A DNA stretch of 64,000 nt from Paraescarpia echinospica (Eukaryota > Annelida > Polychaeta > Sabellida > Siboglinidae), in assembly GCA_020002185.1 (NCBI GenBank), contig CM034541.1, positions 28,701,328 through 28,765,327 of the forward strand. Reading direction: 5' to 3'. This document shows, in pieces, positions 56,158 to 64,000 of this stretch. The notes below the pieces were generated by a model that was given only the letters and a program-made list of their open reading frames with translations, made no database searches and was not told the origin of the DNA. Within the stretch, counting starts at the first letter, position 1; every line of letters begins with the position of its first letter. The translations under genes were made by a program, and so were the position numbers.

Positions 56158-56815
56158 GGAGGCCGCCACCACCACCACCACCACCGCCGCCACCACCCTT
56201 CCGTACGTACACGAACTGGAGACGATCGTCCGGAAATATGCACGTACGCAGGCGCATGTCCTCTTCCGTTTCCTGTTTCAGATCCACGAATAGATAGCCG
56301 TACGCCGACGACGTCGCGTCTTTGAAAGCCTCTATCATGTAGTTGACCTTTCCCGGGTACATCTGTTTCGCTAGGTGACCTACTTGGCCGGCATCTCGGG
56401 GGCTCTTGAATAGCACTATGTATTGGGCGTTTAGGCTGATTGTACGGTTTTCTGTCCCTTTCGGAAACATGTTCTGTCGCAGTTGTACGACCGACATATT
56501 ACAATGATGACTTTTTTTAGTAAATAATACCGTCACCCGGCTATCGGTCTCCTCCATGAGGTCGTCGAGTACTAGAAGCGTTCTCGCTTTACCGTCTAAA
56601 CGTTTCGGATCCGGCAGACCGTCTACGAACTCTATTTTCGAAGACATAGACGCGTAGCCGCTCTGCCACTGTCCGTAGCACCACAGGATTTTCTCCGGCG
56701 GCGGATCGATCATAGCGTCGTGACGTATCAGACGCTCGACGAACGTCGTCTTACCGCACCCCGTAGGACCGGTTACTATACACGTAAAAGGATGCTTCAA
56801 CGACGGTCCGTTCAT
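56153..56815 (-). CDS. FtsK/HerA-type genome packaging ATPase
   Basis: 220 codons from ATG at 56815 (MNGPSLKHPF). It pumps the genome into capsids. Walker A GPTGCGKT at residues 16-23, Walker B LLVLDD at 80-85, followed by the conserved SVVQLRQNMFPKGTENRTIS block and LFKSPRD, typical of the Polinton/adenovirus-like and virophage packaging ATPase group. The upstream ATG at 56863 lies before the TATA box (56851-56858) and is rejected as a start. The end is a glycine run then LL-stop. Complete, without lesions. Confidence 0.9.
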   Translation of the reverse strand: MNGPSLKHPFTCIVTGPTGCGKTTFVERLIRHDAMIDPPPEKILWCYGQWQSGYASMSSKIEFVDGLPDPKRLDGKARTLLVLDDLMEETDSRVTVLFTKKSHHCNMSVVQLRQNMFPKGTENRTISLNAQYIVLFKSPRDAGQVGHLAKQMYPGKVNYMIEAFKDATSSAYGYLFVDLKQETEEDMRLRTCIFPDDRLQFVYVRKGGGGGGGGGGGGLL

Positions 56816-56843
56816 TTTTCGACGACTGAACGACGAACACTTT

Positions 56844-57296
56844 TTACGCGTCTTTATAAGCATCGCGCAACTTCATCAATAGTTTACCGAGCATGTTCTC
56901 CCCCGCATCGCCCGCGATTCCGCTACCCCAGAAACCCTCCCTACTCGCTACCCATTCCACCAATTTGGCGTCCCCGGTCGCCAACAGTGCAGCCTTCAAA
57001 TCGCTCGATCCGTCAAACTTCCTCCTCAACAACGTCTTCATACACTTCACCCTAACGTCGGTCCATTTGGTTCCCATTCTCTTTTTTCGAATGTCGTAAC
57101 CGCGTCGTTTCGCTGCATAAGAGGATCGCGAACTTTTGATATGTTCGGCGCATTCCACGTCGTCGTAGAATATTGCTTTCCTATACTGATAGGCGTGCTC
57201 GACGGATCGAAAACCCCGACCGAACGCCAATACTCGACACAAATACCTATTCGACAAGAACGACCGCGATCCACCAAACCTTATAGGTGACGACAT
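56844..57296 (-). CDS. NADAR (YbiA/DUF1768-like) domain protein
   Basis: 150 codons, ATG at 57296. The whole protein is one NADAR domain: F-GG-x-S-x-FLSN at residues 7-16, SVEHAYQYRKA at 31-41 (the Glu-His-x-x-Gln...Lys block), a KW...VRVKCM segment (W78, M86), RKFDGSS (93-97), ALLATGDAKLVE (103-114), FWGSG (122-126) and GENMLGKLLMKLR (132-144). Known family members cleave N-glycosidic bonds, either in riboflavin intermediates (YbiA) or by removing ADP-ribose from guanine bases in nucleic acids. It is the rightmost gene, with its own TATA box, and its last codons hold the TATA box of the ATPase gene. In this context I infer a counter-defence or nucleotide-repair role; this is not shown by the sequence. 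No lesion. Confidence 0.85.
   Translation of the reverse strand: MSSPIRFGGSRSFLSNRYLCRVLAFGRGFRSVEHAYQYRKAIFYDDVECAEHIKSSRSSYAAKRRGYDIRKKRMGTKWTDVRVKCMKTLLRRKFDGSSDLKAALLATGDAKLVEWVASREGFWGSGIAGDAGENMLGKLLMKLRDAYKDA
56851..56858 (-). promoter_or_regulatory. TATA box of the packaging ATPase gene
   Basis: TATAAAGA on the minus strand, inside the last codons of the NADAR gene, 36-43 bp before the ATG at 56815. It decides the ATPase start. Confidence 0.65.
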
Positions 57297-57330
57297 CTTA
57301 CCGACTACCGATCACCCGCTACCGCCACCG

Positions 57331-57338
57331 CTTATATA
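57331..57338 (-). promoter_or_regulatory. TATA box of the NADAR gene
   Basis: TATATAAG on the minus strand, 35-42 bp before the ATG at 57296. Confidence 0.65.
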
Positions 57339-57370
57339 CTATCACCACCGCTAGATAGAGGAACTAAAAA

Positions 57371-57448
57371 GTTGCGACTAGGGTTCAAACCCGGAATCTT
57401 TCGATCCCTAGGTGAATGCTCTCCTAAGAGAGCTATACCGTCGCCAAC
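57371..57448 (-). tRNA. tRNA-like gene, copy 1 (nominal anticodon AGG)
   Basis: 78 nt. Intact D arm (GCTC-TCTTAGGA-GAGC), anticodon loop CTAGGGA (position 34-36 AGG, proline) and a T loop TTTGAAC between partly paired strands. The ends pair as GTTG(G)CGA with TCGCAAC, but seven bases instead of two separate this stem from the D stem. Internal promoter-like A box (TAGCTCTCTTAGGAGAG) and B box (GGGTTTGAACCC) are present, and TTTTT follows directly. The anticodon stem has only three pairs. It could be a decayed or specialised tRNA-like RNA. Confidence 0.55.
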
Positions 57449-57477
57449 GATTATGCAGTGGTTTTACCCCGGTTATA

Positions 57478-57536
57478 TTATAGGGAACAATGATCTCTGT
57501 ACTCACCGCTAGGTGGCATCTCACATACAACGAATA
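57478..57536. repeat. Extra copy of an inner terminal-repeat module
   Basis: GATCTCTGTACTCACCGCTAGGTGGCATCTCA repeats the inner part of the terminal repeat (compare 57731-57762). The tRNA-like unit and this module were duplicated together. Confidence 0.7.
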
Positions 57537-57544
57537 TAAAAAGG

Positions 57545-57622
57545 GTCGACGAACGGATTCGGACCGGGAATCTTTCGATCCCTAGTCGAATACTCTCCCA
57601 GGAGAGCTAATCCGTCATCGAC
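57545..57622 (-). tRNA. tRNA-like gene, copy 2 (nominal anticodon AGG)
   Basis: 78 nt, aligns with copy 1 without gaps (57 of 78 identical). Terminal stem GTCGATGA/TCGTCGAC (8 pairs including one G-U), D arm GCTC-TCCTGGGA-GAGT, perfect anticodon stem TTCGA/TCGAA around the same loop CTAGGGA (AGG), and T loop TCCGAAT. The B box GGTCCGAATCC is one base from consensus. TTTTT follows after two bases. Compared with copy 1, the third terminal pair changes from T-A to C-G. The 5' stem again lies seven bases from the D stem. Confidence 0.6.
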
Positions 57623-57630
57623 GTTTATAC

Positions 57631-57977
57631 AGTGCTTTTATCGTGGTTATATATTCGCGCGATAAACGCATTATTGCTTACGTCAGCACGCGCTAGGTAC
57701 GGCGTTGATCGCTAGGGGACGAACTACAAGCATCTCTGCATTCACCGCTAGGTGGCATCTCGGGGTAATCAATCACGTTTTTTATAAGTAGGTGTCCAAT
57801 TAGTATTGATTTACAAGGGTCATCAATCACGTTTTTTATAAGTGGGTTCCCGAAACTAATTAGTGTCAAAAAAAGCCTTTGATCTTTTTTATAAGTAGGT
57901 TCCCGAAAACGTTTAGTGGTCATTAAAACGTTTTTTATAAGTAGGGTTTTGAGACCGTACAGGACCTCTATACTACT
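57631..57977. repeat. Polinton right terminal inverted repeat
   Basis: Reverse complement of the left repeat, ending ...CCTCTATACTACT. Differences are scattered substitutions and A-run length changes. Confidence 0.95.
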
Positions 57978-57983
57978 TACTAC
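57978..57983. repeat. Target-site duplication TACTAC, right copy
   Basis: Directly follows the ACT terminus and matches 41056-41061. Confidence 0.85.
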
Positions 57984-58715
57984 CATGCCATAGGCATAGA
58001 TCACAACAACGATGTGAGATATAATAGTTTAAACCACTGTACAGTAATACACTAGATGAGAGATTACAAAATAACCAAAGGAGTTACCTACGAAATATAT
58101 ATAAGCATTACATAGTTACATTAATTATAACATTGTTCATAAGAACGTGGAACCGTATTCGAGGCCATGTTTTTATATATAATTATATGCCCTAGAACAA
58201 TGTGTGCTAGGCTTACTTAAACACCGCATTAAAATTAATAATTGAAAGGTACCGTCTTTAAGTAAACCAAAATTACAGGCATGCCATCCATTATTAAACC
58301 ACATAGGAAAAGACATGTACCATTAGCGAGCAATTAATGAAACATTTAAACAGTAGGTGTACAATGTTTGTGTAACACTACAAAATTAGATTACATTACA
58401 AAATATTTATGTCAGAACGACATTAGACAATGTGTTAGTCTGTTCATTTTGATATGAATGAATAAACAAATGCATATACATATTACAAGATTAAGTAATT
58501 ACAGTTGTTCATAACATACTAAAAGCGTATCAAGTTAATTAGTAGGTATCCTAAAAATCAGTTACTCAATGTTACACTAAACACTGTATTTGCAAGAAAA
58601 TAAAATAAAATAAAAAATATGAATGAAAGGTTAAGTCTGGCCAATGAGTAGATTCAGAAACGACGGCATCATACCACGTAACTACATGTGATAGACACAA
58701 ATAGTTTGGTAAAGT
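57984..58715. other. No gene recognised (right flank of the Polinton)
   Basis: AT-rich host sequence with no recognisable features. Confidence 0.5.
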
Positions 58716-59000
58716 CTACAGGTATGTCAGAATGTATTTTGAGCTTGTGATTTCGCGGATCACGTTATAATTGTCTTTGATAATAATCTTGCCGCTGACC
58801 GTCCAACAGTCATTGATCTTTTTTGCCTTTTTTACGTTTTCTGGTTTGGAGCGGTTTGACGTGATATCTTCGTTGAGGTAGATGTGATTTTCAATAGGGC
58901 AGGTTTTGTTGAAATCTTTGAGACCGCCCCTGGCGCGATACACAACATCTCGGCATTTGGGGGACTTCCGGCATTTGGGGGACTTCCGGTGGTGAATTGA
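58716..59000 (-). mobile_element. Retrotransposon ORF1 C-terminal fragment
   Basis: On the minus strand YLNEDITSNRSKPENVKKAK, then NDCWTVSGKIIIKDNYNVI and REITSSKYILTYL-stop. This is the N-E-D-L-T ... W-T-x-x-G-K-I-x-I-K-D end of the FP25K/L1-ORF1-like domain. The segment before it contains a short duplicated RKSPKC. Confidence 0.65.
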
Positions 59001-59388
59001 TTTGAATTTGGTGCAGCAAACTTGCGAAAATATAAGGATATTTTGCGTTGTCTGGCTGTCCAAAATCATGGGCAGAGACCAAAGATGACGGATTCACCTT
59101 TCGGTGTATGGGGTGTTTGAGGATGGAATGTCTGATGAAGGAGGTGTGTAAGTTGACGGATATAGTGAAGGAGATGGAGGCGAGACTCAACATAGAAATA
59201 GATGGAGCAGAGAGGGATGACGCAGAGAGAGTTGAGAATTCTACAACACAGAAGGAGCAGAGTTGTGACACGGAGACTGAAGAAAGGAGACTGAGAGGAA
59301 GGAAGTTGACCGGTGTGAAGGAACAAGACATTGAGAAAACAGAGGGACGGAGGAAAAGTGTTCGGCAGAGGAAGAGAAAACGGGCCAG
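59000..59388 (+). mobile_element. Retrotransposon ORF1 N-terminal fragment, cut by the gap
   Basis: The plus strand reads GFTFRCMGCLRMECLMKEVC followed by KLTDIVKEMEARLNIEIDGA and a charged region. A Cys-rich finger then a coiled coil then a charged linker is the usual layout of an ORF1 N-terminus. It continues open into the N run. It stands back to back with the minus-strand fragment at 58716-59000. Confidence 0.5.
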
Positions 59389-60388
59389 NNNNNNNNNNNN
59401 NNNNNNNNNNNNNNNNNNNNNNNNNNNNNNNNNNNNNNNNNNNNNNNNNNNNNNNNNNNNNNNNNNNNNNNNNNNNNNNNNNNNNNNNNNNNNNNNNNNN
59501 NNNNNNNNNNNNNNNNNNNNNNNNNNNNNNNNNNNNNNNNNNNNNNNNNNNNNNNNNNNNNNNNNNNNNNNNNNNNNNNNNNNNNNNNNNNNNNNNNNNN
59601 NNNNNNNNNNNNNNNNNNNNNNNNNNNNNNNNNNNNNNNNNNNNNNNNNNNNNNNNNNNNNNNNNNNNNNNNNNNNNNNNNNNNNNNNNNNNNNNNNNNN
59701 NNNNNNNNNNNNNNNNNNNNNNNNNNNNNNNNNNNNNNNNNNNNNNNNNNNNNNNNNNNNNNNNNNNNNNNNNNNNNNNNNNNNNNNNNNNNNNNNNNNN
59801 NNNNNNNNNNNNNNNNNNNNNNNNNNNNNNNNNNNNNNNNNNNNNNNNNNNNNNNNNNNNNNNNNNNNNNNNNNNNNNNNNNNNNNNNNNNNNNNNNNNN
59901 NNNNNNNNNNNNNNNNNNNNNNNNNNNNNNNNNNNNNNNNNNNNNNNNNNNNNNNNNNNNNNNNNNNNNNNNNNNNNNNNNNNNNNNNNNNNNNNNNNNN
60001 NNNNNNNNNNNNNNNNNNNNNNNNNNNNNNNNNNNNNNNNNNNNNNNNNNNNNNNNNNNNNNNNNNNNNNNNNNNNNNNNNNNNNNNNNNNNNNNNNNNN
60101 NNNNNNNNNNNNNNNNNNNNNNNNNNNNNNNNNNNNNNNNNNNNNNNNNNNNNNNNNNNNNNNNNNNNNNNNNNNNNNNNNNNNNNNNNNNNNNNNNNNN
60201 NNNNNNNNNNNNNNNNNNNNNNNNNNNNNNNNNNNNNNNNNNNNNNNNNNNNNNNNNNNNNNNNNNNNNNNNNNNNNNNNNNNNNNNNNNNNNNNNNNNN
60301 NNNNNNNNNNNNNNNNNNNNNNNNNNNNNNNNNNNNNNNNNNNNNNNNNNNNNNNNNNNNNNNNNNNNNNNNNNNNNNNNNNNNNNNN
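59389..60388. other. Assembly gap, 1000 N
   Basis: Exactly 1000 undetermined bases, a placeholder length. All frames spanning it are meaningless. Confidence 1.
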
Positions 60389-60492
60389 CATAACAATGCA
60401 CCAGGAACTGAAGCCGACTGCTAGCCAAATGGAAACCACTTTGTGGTCCGAGAGTTGTGCACATTTTTGAGTGAGAGAAATGTTGATTTCAG

Positions 60493-60653
60493 AGGCTGAT
60501 GCAAAGAATGACCTGACATCAACTGAAAGAAAACTTGACAAAAAGCTAGTGCTGCTGGTAAATCAGAAACTCGGCGACAAAAATTACTGGGTGATGCCGC
60601 AGAGACCACAGAGGGACGGCGAATCTATGAGACAGGTTGGTGCTAGGTTGCAG
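60493..60653 (+). CDS. MRPL46: Mitochondrial ribosomal protein L46, internal exon
   Basis: Flanked by an acceptor GTTGATTTCAG and a donor CAG|GTAAAA. The frame reads EADAKNDLTSTERKLDKKLV, then LLVNQKLGDKNYWVMPQRPQ and RDGESMRQVGARLQ. The R-K-L-D-x2-L-x-LLV ... W-x-x-PQ ... GE-x-x-R-x2-A-R-L pattern is that of the Nudix-like core of the large-subunit mitochondrial ribosomal protein L46 (mL46). The exon is 161 nt with no lesion. Other exons are not in the window, and one could lie in the gap. Confidence 0.7.
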
Positions 60654-61199
60654 GTAAAAAATAATGAATATTGACATGCTGTTGCATATAGATTACTCAT
60701 ATCGGTACAGAATTTGTCCCCTCATGAATTCTTTTGGTCTGTTACAGATTTGTTTCAAATCTATGGAATATACAGCTGTGATTAAATCAGTATTTTCATG
60801 TGTTCATCACAAAAACTCTATAGTGGTTGAAACACAAATACTTGTGATGTTTTGAGCTCTCCCCAAACAGGCATGGGAAGCATTCCATTCCAGAATTGGA
60901 ATTCCAGTACTGGAATTTATTTTAGAAAGTCAGTTAAAATTGAATTTTTTGAATTGGAATTATATTTATTTTGCAGCAGACATGAGTCAATGAACTAAAC
61001 TTAATCAAATTATGTTAAATTAACAATAGCAAAGTTTGTAATCTTATCTGGTTAAATATTACTGTGCACACGTTTTCAAGTACAAATAAAACTGTGTTAA
61101 ATTGAACTGGAATTGAATTTTTTTTAGGATTTAATTTAAGTTGGAATTGTTAATTTTTAATTGATTGTTATTATTTTTTGGAATTGATTAACATCGGAA
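60654..61199. other. Intron, AT-rich
   Basis: Contains repeated AATTGGAATT / TGGAATTG motifs around 60890-61200. No gene seen. Confidence 0.55.
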
Positions 61200-61229
61200 T
61201 TGACAGAACAGCATCTCATGGCTGACCCC

Positions 61230-64000
61230 AGTGATAGCTGTGGAGTAGGGCTGAGTAATTGTGGGTGTGGAATAGGGCTGAGTAATTGTGGGTGTGGAGT
61301 AGGGCCGAGTAATTGTGGGTGTGGAGTAGGGCTGAGTAATTGCGGCTGTGTAGTAGGACTGAGTAATTGTGGCTGTAGAGTATGGCAGAGCCTGAGTACT
61401 TGTGGCTGTGTAGTAGGGCTGAGTAATTGTGGCTGTAGAGTAGGGCTGAGTAATTGTGGCTGTTGAGTAGGGCTGAGACTGAGTAATTGTGGCTGTGGAA
61501 TAGGGCTGAGTAATTGTGGGTGTGGAGTAGGGCCGAGTAATTGTGGGTGTGGAGTAGGGCTGAGTAATTGCAGCTGTGTAGTAGGGCTGAGTAATTGTGG
61601 CTGTAGAGTAGGGCTGAGCCTGAGTACTTGTGGCTGTGTAGTAGGGCTGAGTAATTGTGGCTGTAGAGTAGGGCTGAGTAATTGTGGCTGTTGAGTAGGG
61701 CTGAGACTGAGTAATTGTGGCTGTGGAATAGGGCTGAGTAATTGTGGGTGTGGAGTAGGGCCGAGTAATTGTGGGTGTGGAGTAGGGCTGATTAATTGTG
61801 GCTGTAGAGTAGGGCTGAGTAATTGTGGCTGTTGAGTAGGGCTGAGACTGAGTAATTGTGGCTGTGGAATAGGGCTGAGTAATTGTGGGTGTGGAGTAGG
61901 GCCGAGTAATTGTGGGTGTGGAGTAGGGCTGAGTAATTGCGGCTGTGTAGTAGGGCTGAGTAATTGTGGCTGTAGAGTAGGGCTGAGCCTGAGTACTTGT
62001 GGCTGTGTAGTAGGGCTGAGTAATTGTGGCTGTAGAGTAGGGCTGAGTAATTGTGGCTGTTGAGTAGGGCTGGGACTGAGTACTTGTGGCTGTGTAGTAG
62101 GGCTGAGTAATTGTGGCTGTAGAGTAGGGCTGAGTAATTGTGGCTGTTGAGTAGGGCTGAGACTGAGTAATTGTGGCTGTGGAATAGGGCTGAGTAATTG
62201 TGGCTGTAGAATATGGCTGAGCCTGAATAATTGTGGCTGTGGAATAGGGTTGAGTAACTGTGGGTGTGGAGTAAGGCTGAGTAATTGTGGCTGTGTAGTA
62301 GGGCTGAGTAATTGTGGCTGTGTAGTAGGGCTGAGTAATTGTGGCTGTAGAGTAGGGCTGAGTAATTGTGGCTGTTGAGTAGTGCAGAGCCTGAGTAATT
62401 GTGGCTGTGGAATAGGGCTGAGTAATTGTGGCTGTAGAGTATGGCTGAGCCTGAATAATTGTGGCTGTGGAATAGGGCTGAGTAACTGTGGGTGTGGAGT
62501 AGGGCTGAGTAATTGTGGCTGTGGAGTAGGGCTGAGTAATTGTGGCTGTGTAGTAGGGCTGAGTAATTGTGGCTGTTGAGTAGAGCTGAGCCTGAGTAAT
62601 TGTGGCTGTGGAATAGGGCTGAGTAATTGTGGCTGTAGAGTATGGCTGAGCCTGAATAATTGTGGCTGTGGAATAGGGTTGAGTAACTGTGGGTGTGGAG
62701 TAGGGCCGAGTAATTGTGGCTGTCTAGTAGGGCTGAGTAATTCTGGCTGTGTAGTAGGGCTGAGTAATTGTGGCTATAGAGTAGGGCTGAGTAATTGTGG
62801 CTGTTGAGTAGGGCTGAGCCTGAATAATTGTGGCTGCGGAATAGGGCTGAGTAATTGTGGCTGTAGAGTAGGGCTGAGCCTGGGTAATTGTGGCTGTGGA
62901 GTAGGGTTGAGTAACTGTGGGTGTGGAGTAGGGCTGAGTAATTGTGGCTGTGAAGTAGGGCTGAGTAATTGTGGCTGTGTAGTAGGGCTGAGTAATTGTG
63001 GCTGTACAGTAGGGCTGAGTAATTGTGGCTGTTGAGTAGGGCTGAGCCTGAGTAATTGTGGCTGTGGAATAGGGCTGAGTAATTGTGGCTGTAGAGTATG
63101 GCTGAGCCTGAATAATTGTGGCTGTGGAATAGGGCTGAGTAATTGTGGCTGTAGAGTATGGCTGAGCCTGAATAATTATGGCTGTGGAATAGGGCTGAGT
63201 AACTGTGGGTGTGGAGTAGGGCTGAGTAATTGTGGCTGTGGAGTAGGGCCGAGTAATTGTGGCTGTGTAGTAGGGCTGAGTAATTGTGGCTATAGAGTAG
63301 GGCTGAGTAATTGTGGCTGTTGAGTAGAGCTGAGCCTGAGTAATTGTGGCTGTGGAATAGGGCTGAGTAATTGTGGCTGTAGAATATGGCTGAGCCTGAA
63401 TAATTGTGGCTGTGGAATAGGGCTGAGTAACTGTGGGTGTGGAGTAGGGCTGAGTAATTGTGGCTGTGGAGTAGGGCTGAGTAATTGTGGCTGTGTAGTA
63501 GGGCTGAGTAATTGTGGCTATAGAGTAGGGCTGAGTAATTGTGGCTGTTGAGTAGGGCTGAGCCTGAGTAATTGTGGCTGTGGAATAGGGCTGAGTAATT
63601 GTGGCTGTAGAGTATGGCTGAGCCTGAATAATTGTGGCTGTGGAATAGGGTTGAGTAACTGTGGGTGTGGAGTAGGGCTGAGTAATTGTGGCTGTGTAGT
63701 AGGGCTGAGTAATTGTGGCTGTGTAGTAGGGCTGAGTAATTGTGGCTATAGAGTAGGGCTGAGTAATTGTGGCTGTTGAGCAGGGCTGAGCCTGAGTAAT
63801 TGTGGCTGTGGAATAGGGCTGAGTAATTGTGGCTGTAGAGTAGGGCTGAGCCTGAGTAATTGTGGCTGTGGAGTAGGGCTGAGTAATTGTGGCTGTGGAG
63901 TAGTGCTGAATAATTGTGGCTGTGGAGTAGTGCTGAGTAATTGTGGCTGTTGAGTAGGGCTGAGCCTGAGTAATTGTGGCTGTGGAGTAGGGCTGAGTAA
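61230..64000. repeat. 27-bp satellite, about 100 units, runs off the window
   Basis: Basic unit GAGTAGGGCTGAGTAATTG plus TGGCTGTG, with variants GGGTGTGG and GCTGTAGA, and inserted GCCTGA/GACTGA hexamers. Higher-order blocks of roughly 290-330 bp are visible from the periodic return of GTTGAGTAGGGCTGAG. The nine-codon period keeps short SNCGCGVGL-type frames open; they are not genes. Confidence 0.95.

Larger units (their letters stand above)
41062..57977. mobile_element. Polinton/Maverick virus-like DNA transposon, 16,916 bp
   Basis: Complete at both ends: AGT...ACT termini, long terminal inverted repeats and a 6-bp target duplication. It carries the Polinton core set (protein-primed DNA polymerase B, integrase, packaging ATPase, adenain-like protease, major and minor capsid proteins) plus a NADAR protein, an RPA-like protein and several small conserved proteins. 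Plus-strand genes occupy the left half and minus-strand genes the right half, converging near 50500. The coding part is rich in CpG and G+C compared with the AT-rich flanks. Polymerase, integrase, protease and major capsid genes have lesions, while ATPase, penton, NADAR and the RPA-like gene are open. Autonomous movement is therefore unlikely. Confidence 0.97.

Noticed and set aside
56816..56863. Upstream ATG of the packaging ATPase (MLIKTRK start)
   Set aside because: This ATG precedes the TATA box at 56851-56858 and so would not be in the mRNA. The ATG at 56815 fits the constant spacing.
59048..60541. Several 380-500-codon ORFs across the gap
   Set aside because: They consist mainly of undetermined residues from the 1000-N gap.
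61200..61466. Cys/Gly-rich peptide repeats (SNCGCGVGL) resembling a secreted or antifreeze-like protein
   Set aside because: They follow from the 27-bp satellite period. Stops interrupt at every variant block and there is no signal peptide.

Overview
The window is a stretch of invertebrate animal nuclear genome, most likely a marine lophotrochozoan or a comparable metazoan. The evidence is small host exons with GT-AG splice sites, several families of non-LTR retrotransposons, dense micro- and minisatellites, and a 16.9 kb Polinton (Maverick) virus-like DNA transposon. The species cannot be fixed from sequence alone. A 1000-base N gap shows this is a scaffold.

Region 1 (1-14205) is dominated by an aquaglyceroporin gene on the minus strand. 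Six coding pieces are visible: a tentative first exon at 14113-14205, then 11754-11880, 8976-9060, 7958-8076, 4460-4678 and 3422-3548. At three of the junctions the splice phases fit. The exon carrying the first NPA box and part of the first membrane helix was not found. A 45-bp minisatellite at 4648-5690 is an amplified copy of the intron-exon junction of the TM5 exon. The introns hold a retrotransposon fragment and a foldback palindrome.

Region 2 (14500-41055) is a graveyard of retrotransposons (families called A to D here, all broken), inverted minisatellite arrays (23.6-27.5 kb), and decayed pieces of multi-copy invertebrate families: a P2X7-like intracellular domain, a SWIM zinc finger, and a PIN/FEN-like acidic protein that sits between long inverted repeats.

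Region 3 (41062-57977) is the Polinton, bounded by AGT...ACT termini, about 350-bp terminal inverted repeats and a 6-bp target duplication (TACTAC). The plus strand carries an RPA-like zinc-ribbon/OB protein, a putative mini-intron gene and a decayed protein-primed DNA polymerase B. The minus strand carries, from right to left: a NADAR-domain protein, packaging ATPase, two conserved unknown proteins, a small membrane protein, a chromodomain integrase with one stop, another membrane protein, penton-type minor capsid, an adenovirus pVI/pX-like protein, an internally deleted major capsid protein and an adenain-like protease with one stop. Morphogenesis genes lie 1-5 nt apart, and TATA boxes stand a constant 36-42 bp before several start codons. 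Two tandem 78-nt tRNA-like genes with their own pol III signals lie just inside the right terminal repeat. The NADAR gene and the tRNA-like pair are the most unusual contents.

Region 4 (57984-64000) holds retrotransposon ORF1 fragments, the gap, an exon of mitochondrial ribosomal protein L46 on the plus strand, and a 27-bp satellite that runs off the end of the window.
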